Assembly: GCA_965232985.1 (NCBI GenBank) | Contig: CBDDRC010000016.1 | Span: 24,352 to 88,351 of the forward strand | Length of the DNA: 64,000 nucleotides | Reading direction: 5' to 3' | Source: JADFDG01 sp965232985 | GTDB lineage: Bacteria > Pseudomonadota > Gammaproteobacteria > Pseudomonadales > JADFDG01 | Part shown: piece by piece, positions 59,663-64,000 of the stretch | Layout of the letters: every line of letters starts with the position of its first letter | Numbering within the stretch: position 1 is the stretch's first letter | Made by a program: the position numbers and the translations under genes | Notes under the pieces: generated by a model | What the model was told of the DNA's origin: nothing | Databases searched by the model: none | Seen by the model: the letters and a program-made list of their open reading frames with translations, nothing else

Positions 59663-61113
59663 AACTTGATGCGCGCAGCCACAACACCACGTTGCGCTTT
59701 TCAGTGCCGGAGATGCGCCGCATTCGCCGTATCCATTTCGTGGGTATCGGTGGTTCCGGCATGAGTGGCATTGCCGAAGTGTTGCTCAATCAGGGCTATC
59801 AAATCAGTGGTTCGGACTTGAAGGAAGGGGCGACTACGCGCCGCCTCGTTAGCATGGGTGCAACGGTGTTTATCGGCCACCAGCGCCGCAATATTGAAGA
59901 TGCCGATGTCATTGTGGTCAGCTCGGCTGTCAATGAGCAGAACCCGGAAGTGGTGGCGGCGCGTGAGGCCCGTATTCCCGTGGTGCCGCGTGCGGAAATG
60001 CTGGCGGAGCTGATGCGCTATCGCCATGGCATTGCTATCGCCGGCACGCACGGCAAGACCACAACGACAAGTCTTATCGCCTCTATTCTTGGCGAAGCCG
60101 GCTTTGACCCGACATTCGTGATCGGTGGCCGGCTGAACAGCGCCGGTTCGAATGCCCAATTGGGGGGTAGCCGTTATTTTGTGGCTGAGGCCGATGAGAG
60201 CGATGCGTCGTTTCTGCACCTGCAGCCGATGGTGTCTGTTGTCACCAACATCGATGCCGATCATATGTCGACCTACGGCGGTGATTTCGCGCAACTCGAA
60301 CTTACTTTCGTCAAATTCCTGCACAATTTGCCATTCTACGGTGTTGCTGTTTTGTGCATCGATGACCCGGTGGTTCGCCGCCTGCTGCCGCGCGTTACCC
60401 GCACACTGCTGACGTACGGCATCGAGCAGGAAGACGCCGATTTCCGCGCTACCGACATCCGCTACGAAGGCATGCGCGTGCATTTCACTGTACGTCGGCC
60501 GGCACCCCACGCGCCGCTTGCAGTGACACTGTCAATTCCCGGGCATCACAACGTACTCAACGCGCTGGCAGCGATCGCTGTTGCTACCGACGAGCGCGTT
60601 CCCGACCAGGCAATCCTCAATGCGCTGGCGAAATTCCAGGGTGTCGGTCGGCGCTTTCAGGTTTACGGCACGTTCGCCACACCGAATGGTGAAATCACGC
60701 TGGTAGACGATTATGGCCATCACCCGCGTGAAGTGCAGGCAACTGTGGCAGCGCTGCGCAAGGTTTGGCCGCATCGTCGTGCGGTGATGTTATTTCAGCC
60801 GCATCGCTACACGCGCACCCAGGATTTGTATGAGGACTTCGTGCAGGCGCTGTCGGAAGTCGATGTGTTGCTGCTGATGGAAATTTATGCCGCCGGCGAG
60901 CATCCGATTGCCGGTGCCGATGGCCGCAGTCTGTGCCGTAGCATCCGCGCACGTGGCCACATCGACCCGATATTTGTCGAGACATCGGGTGACGTGACAA
61001 AGGTTTTGCGTGACGTATTGCGCGACGGCGATGTGCTGCTTACCCAGGGCGCCGGCGATATCGGTGCGATTGCCGCGAAGCTCGCCGACAACAATATGAC
61101 GCTCGAAAACTGA
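59659..61113 (+). CDS. murC: UDP-N-acetylmuramate:L-alanine ligase MurC
   Basis: Adds L-Ala to UDP-MurNAc; 484 residues. UDP-binding GIGGSGMSGIAEVLLNQGY (from about residue 29), ATP loop GTHGKTTTT at residues 129-137, ADESDASFLHLQPMVSVVTNIDADHM, and the C-terminal DDYGHHPREV and FQPHRYTRTQDL are all conserved. murB does not follow, in contrast to many bacteria that have murC-murB-ddl; E. coli and Pseudomonas also lack it here. Confidence 0.98.
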   Translation: MKLDARSHNTTLRFSVPEMRRIRRIHFVGIGGSGMSGIAEVLLNQGYQISGSDLKEGATTRRLVSMGATVFIGHQRRNIEDADVIVVSSAVNEQNPEVVAAREARIPVVPRAEMLAELMRYRHGIAIAGTHGKTTTTSLIASILGEAGFDPTFVIGGRLNSAGSNAQLGGSRYFVAEADESDASFLHLQPMVSVVTNIDADHMSTYGGDFAQLELTFVKFLHNLPFYGVAVLCIDDPVVRRLLPRVTRTLLTYGIEQEDADFRATDIRYEGMRVHFTVRRPAPHAPLAVTLSIPGHHNVLNALAAIAVATDERVPDQAILNALAKFQGVGRRFQVYGTFATPNGEITLVDDYGHHPREVQATVAALRKVWPHRRAVMLFQPHRYTRTQDLYEDFVQALSEVDVLLLMEIYAAGEHPIAGADGRSLCRSIRARGHIDPIFVETSGDVTKVLRDVLRDGDVLLTQGAGDIGAIAAKLADNNMTLEN

Positions 61114-61145
61114 CAGCAGAAAGTGAAGAGGATCCGGAGCCAACG

Positions 61146-62057
61146 ATGAAGATCGCTGTACTTTTTGGCGGCACTGCCGCCGAACGCGAAGTTTCGCTCA
61201 AGAGCGGCAATGCCGTTCTTGCGGCGTTGCGCTCGCGCGGCATTGACGCCGAAGGGATCGACACCCGTGTGCTGGACATTCCGGCGTTGAAGTGTTTCGA
61301 CGCTGCATTCATCGCCGTACACGGTCGTGGAGGTGAAGACGGTTCGTTGCAGGGCCTGCTCGAAAGCATCGGCATACCTTATACCGGCAGTGGTGTGATG
61401 GCCTCGGCGATCGGCATGGACAAGATTCGCACCAAATTGCTGTGGCAAGCCTGCGGGCTGCCGACACCGGGTTTTCGCGCCTACAGCGGTGCGCGAGTAT
61501 GGGTCGACCAGTTGGAACCGGGGCGTTTTCCGGTAATGGTAAAGCCGGCGCGGGAAGGTTCGAGTATCGGCATGGGCAAGGCACGCGACGCAGCAGAATG
61601 CGCCGCCGCGCTCGCGACGGCGCAGCGGTACGACAGCGATGTCGTTGTCGAGGAGTGGGTCGACGGCCCTGAATACACGGTAGCGATCCTTGGTGATCGG
61701 GCGCTGCCACCGATCCGCCTGAAGACCACCGCCGAGTTCTACGATTACGAGGCGAAGTACATCCGCAATGACACCGAGTATCTGTGCCCCTGTGGTCTTG
61801 ATGCGGCGCGTGAGGCGGAACTGCAGCGTCTTGCTCTTGATGCTTTTCATGTCGTTGATGGTCGTGGCTGGGGTCGGGTCGATGTGATGATGGATGCCGC
61901 CGGCCAGTTTCGCCTGCTGGAAGTGAATACGGTGCCTGGCATGACCGACCACAGTCTGGTGCCGATGGCGGCGCGCGCGGCGGGCCTCACTTTCGCCGGT
62001 CTCGTCCTCGCCATTCTCAAGGAATCGGGCCTGCCGCTTTCGGAGAAATTGCCATGA
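61146..62057 (+). CDS. ddlB: D-alanine:D-alanine ligase
   Basis: ATP-grasp ligase, 303 residues, supplying D-Ala-D-Ala to MurF. KIAVLFGGTAAEREVSLKSGNAV at the start, FIAVHGRGGEDGSLQGLLESIGIPYTGSGVMASAIGMDK, PAREGSSIGMGK (the Ser-Ser loop), FYDYEAKY and LEVNTVPGMTDHSLVPMAARAAG are diagnostic. It sits between murC and ftsQ as ddlB does in E. coli. The stop overlaps ftsQ by four bases. Confidence 0.97.
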   Translation: MKIAVLFGGTAAEREVSLKSGNAVLAALRSRGIDAEGIDTRVLDIPALKCFDAAFIAVHGRGGEDGSLQGLLESIGIPYTGSGVMASAIGMDKIRTKLLWQACGLPTPGFRAYSGARVWVDQLEPGRFPVMVKPAREGSSIGMGKARDAAECAAALATAQRYDSDVVVEEWVDGPEYTVAILGDRALPPIRLKTTAEFYDYEAKYIRNDTEYLCPCGLDAAREAELQRLALDAFHVVDGRGWGRVDVMMDAAGQFRLLEVNTVPGMTDHSLVPMAARAAGLTFAGLVLAILKESGLPLSEKLP

Positions 62058-62908
62058 CCGCCGCCTTGCGCAGCAACCTGTTGCCGCAGGAAGGCATGGC
62101 GCGTCGTCTGCGTGTCGCCGTGCTGCTGCATCGGGTGATGGTGCCGGTCGCGATCGCGTGTCTCGTGGCGCTGCTCATTGCCGTGATTGTCGCAGCGGGG
62201 CATTGGGTCGCGCAGGCAACACGCATTGAGATGGTACGGGTCGAGGGTTCATTTGGAGCCATTACGCAGCGCGAAATCGAAAATTCACTTGCCAATCTTG
62301 TCGTCGGCCGCTCGTTGCTCGATGTGCCGATGACCGACATTGCCGCAGAGTTGAGCGGGTTGTCGTGGGTGTCTGCTGTCGATGTTTATCGTGTCTGGCC
62401 GCACGGCCTGATTGTTCGTGTTACCGAAAAAATTCCGGTGGCGCACTGGAATGGTGATGGCTTCATCAGTCATGCCGGTGAAGTCTTCCAGCCGGAAAAT
62501 GCCGGCAGTGTCGGTGAGCTGCCCCGGTTGGCTGGGCCCGAAGATAAAGCGGTACAGGTGATGGCGTTTTACAGCGCCGTGAACAGCATGTTATTGCCAC
62601 TTGGAATGTCGGTACGTGAGCTGAAGCTCAACGATCAGTTGTCGTGGGAATTCGCTATTGGCAACGGCATGCGTCTGCGCGTCGATCAGGCAGAAGGCTT
62701 AAGTCGGGTGCGCCGTTTTCTGCGCGTTTATGAAAAGCGTCTCTATGAAGTGGGTGATCGCATCGACAACGTCGATCTGCGCTACATCGGTGGATTCGCG
62801 GTGCGCTGGGCACAGCCGCTGATGTCAGCGTCGCAAGGGTCGCCGTCCAGGGCAGCAACGGGAGCAGCGACTCCGGGTGGGGAATATGGCTCGAACGGGC
62901 AGCAGTGA
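62054..62908 (+). CDS. ftsQ: Cell division protein FtsQ
   Basis: Bitopic divisome protein, 284 residues. Membrane helix at about residues 30-55 (VMVPVAIACLVALLIAVIVAAGHWV), a POTRA domain beginning IEMVRVEGSFGAITQREIENSLANLVVGRSLLDVPM and ending LIVRVTEKIPVAHWN, followed by the beta domain to LRYIGGFAVRW, which binds FtsLB. The C-terminal tail is low complexity and overlaps the ftsA start by 23 bases. Confidence 0.96.
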   Translation: MTAALRSNLLPQEGMARRLRVAVLLHRVMVPVAIACLVALLIAVIVAAGHWVAQATRIEMVRVEGSFGAITQREIENSLANLVVGRSLLDVPMTDIAAELSGLSWVSAVDVYRVWPHGLIVRVTEKIPVAHWNGDGFISHAGEVFQPENAGSVGELPRLAGPEDKAVQVMAFYSAVNSMLLPLGMSVRELKLNDQLSWEFAIGNGMRLRVDQAEGLSRVRRFLRVYEKRLYEVGDRIDNVDLRYIGGFAVRWAQPLMSASQGSPSRAATGAATPGGEYGSNGQQ

Positions 62909-64000
62909 CATGATTGTCGGACTCGATATCGGCACGTCGAAAGTCGTTGCCATTGTCGGCCAGGTGCTGCCGGACGGCGGGATCAAGGTCGTTGGTTTTG
63001 GCATCAACCACCCAATGCGCGGCATGAAGAAGGGAGTGGTCGTCGATATCGATTCAACAGTGCAGTCGATCCAGCGTGCAGTCGAGGAGGCCGAGCTGAT
63101 GGCCGGCTGCCAGATTCATTCGGTCTACGCGAGCATTTCCGGCAGCCATTTGCGCAGCATGAACTCGCACGGCATCGTTGCGATCCGTGACAGCGAGGTG
63201 ACGCAGGCCGATGTTGACCGCGTGATTGATGCTGCCGCTGCGGTTGCGATACCTGCGGATCAGCGCATCCTGCATGTCATCCCGCAGGAGTACATCATTG
63301 ATGACCAGGACGGTGTGCGTGAACCGCTCGGTATGTCCGGCGTGCGTCTGGAGGCCAAGGTTCATCTCATTACCTGTGCAGTAAATGCAGTGCAGAACGT
63401 CGAAAAATGCATACGCAAGTGCGGTCTTGAGGTCGATGAGCTGGTGCTTGAACAACTCGCCAGTGCACATGCCGTGCTTACCGAAGACGAGATGGAGTTG
63501 GGTGTGTGCCTGGTTGATATCGGTGGCGGCACCACCGGCATCGCAATCTTCAATGCGGGCGCCATCCGCCATACAGCGGTAATACCGATTGCCGGCGATC
63601 AGGTAACCAACGACATCGCTATGGCGTTGCGTACCCCGACGCCTTCAGCTGAAGAAATCAAGATGAAATACGCCTGCGCGCTCTCCCAATTGGCGAAGCC
63701 TGGCGAAACCATCAAAGTGCCGAGTGTCGGTGATCGTGCACCGAAAGATCTCTCCCGCCAGGCGCTTGCCGAAGTGATCGAGCCGCGCTACGACGAGTTG
63801 TTTACCTTGGTGCAGGCGGAATTGCGCCGCAGCGGCTTTGAGGATGTGATTCCGTCCGGAATCGTGCTCACGGGCGGCTCCGTAAAGATGGAAGGTGCCA
63901 TCGAGCTCGCGGAGGAAGTGTTTCACATGCCGGTCCGTCTTGGGTTTCCACAGGGTGTAGTCGGCGTAACGGACGAGATCGCCGGCAATCCGATTTTCGC
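62886..64000 (+). CDS. ftsA: Cell division protein FtsA (3' truncated by window end)
   Basis: Actin-like protein tethering FtsZ to the membrane. The frame runs open from ATG 62886 to the window end (371 codons visible of about 410-420). Actin-fold landmarks: MIVGLDIGTSKVVAIVGQVL (phosphate 1), the 1C domain with AVEEAELMAGCQIHSVYASISGSHLRS, HVIPQEYIIDDQDG, AKVHLITCAVNAVQNVEKCI, the phosphate 2 strand LGVCLVDIGGGTTGIAIF, and GIVLTGGSVKMEGAIELAEEVF (adenosine motif). The start could also be the ATG at 62910. The C-terminal amphipathic membrane helix lies beyond the window, as would ftsZ. Confidence 0.97.
   Translation, partial: MARTGSSDMIVGLDIGTSKVVAIVGQVLPDGGIKVVGFGINHPMRGMKKGVVVDIDSTVQSIQRAVEEAELMAGCQIHSVYASISGSHLRSMNSHGIVAIRDSEVTQADVDRVIDAAAAVAIPADQRILHVIPQEYIIDDQDGVREPLGMSGVRLEAKVHLITCAVNAVQNVEKCIRKCGLEVDELVLEQLASAHAVLTEDEMELGVCLVDIGGGTTGIAIFNAGAIRHTAVIPIAGDQVTNDIAMALRTPTPSAEEIKMKYACALSQLAKPGETIKVPSVGDRAPKDLSRQALAEVIEPRYDELFTLVQAELRRSGFEDVIPSGIVLTGGSVKMEGAIELAEEVFHMPVRLGFPQGVVGVTDEIAGNPIF

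Overview
The window is a 64 kb stretch of high-GC chromosome from a Gram-negative gammaproteobacterium. The evidence is the full set of LPS transport and Kdo genes (lptABC, kdsC, kdsD), the Mla phospholipid transport operon, a meso-diaminopimelate-type MurE, sspAB, rapZ/hpf/rpoN, and a gene order that, from memory, closely follows Pseudomonas aeruginosa. I cannot assign a genus. No tRNA, insertion sequence, prophage, CRISPR array or obvious island is visible; coding density is very high and many adjacent genes overlap by 1 or 4 bases.

Layout. (1) 1-8303, plus strand: cell-shape genes mreC (5' end outside the window) and mreD, maf, the AsmA-like giant yhdP, a nitrilase-family amidase, and tldD. 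(2) 8307-11199: darP/yjgA (minus), pmbA (partner of tldD) and an OmpA-domain lipoprotein. (3) 11279-18960, minus strand: corA, the HPr-like ptsO, rapZ, hpf, rpoN, lptB, lptA, lptC, kdsC, kdsD. (4) 19207-27067, plus strand: mlaFEDCB, ibaG, murA, hisG (short form), hisD, hisC. (5) 27089-30501: a DegS/AlgW-like periplasmic protease (minus), a Nif3 protein and a single-chain ATP sulfurylase sat. (6) 30548-34003: the complete dTDP-L-rhamnose operon rfbACDB. (7) 34079-38694: a small repeat-bearing membrane protein of unknown function, an alpha/beta hydrolase, zapE, an acyl-CoA dehydrogenase and a Tas-like aldo/keto reductase. (8) 38911-43605, plus strand: rplM-rpsI, the cytochrome bc1 genes petABC, and sspA-sspB. 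(9) 43624-47044, minus strand: dolP-like BON lipoprotein, diaA, yraN, lpoA. (10) 47045-64000, plus strand: rsmI, the RNase P RNA gene rnpB, then the division and cell wall (dcw) cluster mraZ-rsmH-ftsL-ftsI-murE-murF-mraY-murD-ftsW-murG-murC-ddl-ftsQ-ftsA, with ftsA running off the end.

The window is mostly an envelope-biogenesis region. It encodes the cytoplasmic and lipid-linked steps of peptidoglycan synthesis except MurB, the elongation (MreCD) and septal (FtsWI/LQA) machineries, an LPS export ATPase with its bridge proteins, outer-membrane lipid asymmetry maintenance, and nucleotide-rhamnose supply for surface polysaccharide. The regulators rpoN, ptsO and rapZ, ribosome hibernation (hpf), stringent-response and proteolysis adaptors (sspAB), and respiration (petABC) sit between these blocks.

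There is no clear evidence of an exotic new system here. The points most worth a second look are: the unknown 128-residue protein with a duplicated PRDYY...FGLK motif; a single-subunit sat where Pseudomonas carries cysDN; the absence of ptsN and rng from otherwise conserved positions; three exactly 10-bp-phased TGG repeats that look like an MraZ operator; a mraZ start without a normally spaced ribosome binding site; and lpoA and rsmI start codons lying back to back in a single CATATG.
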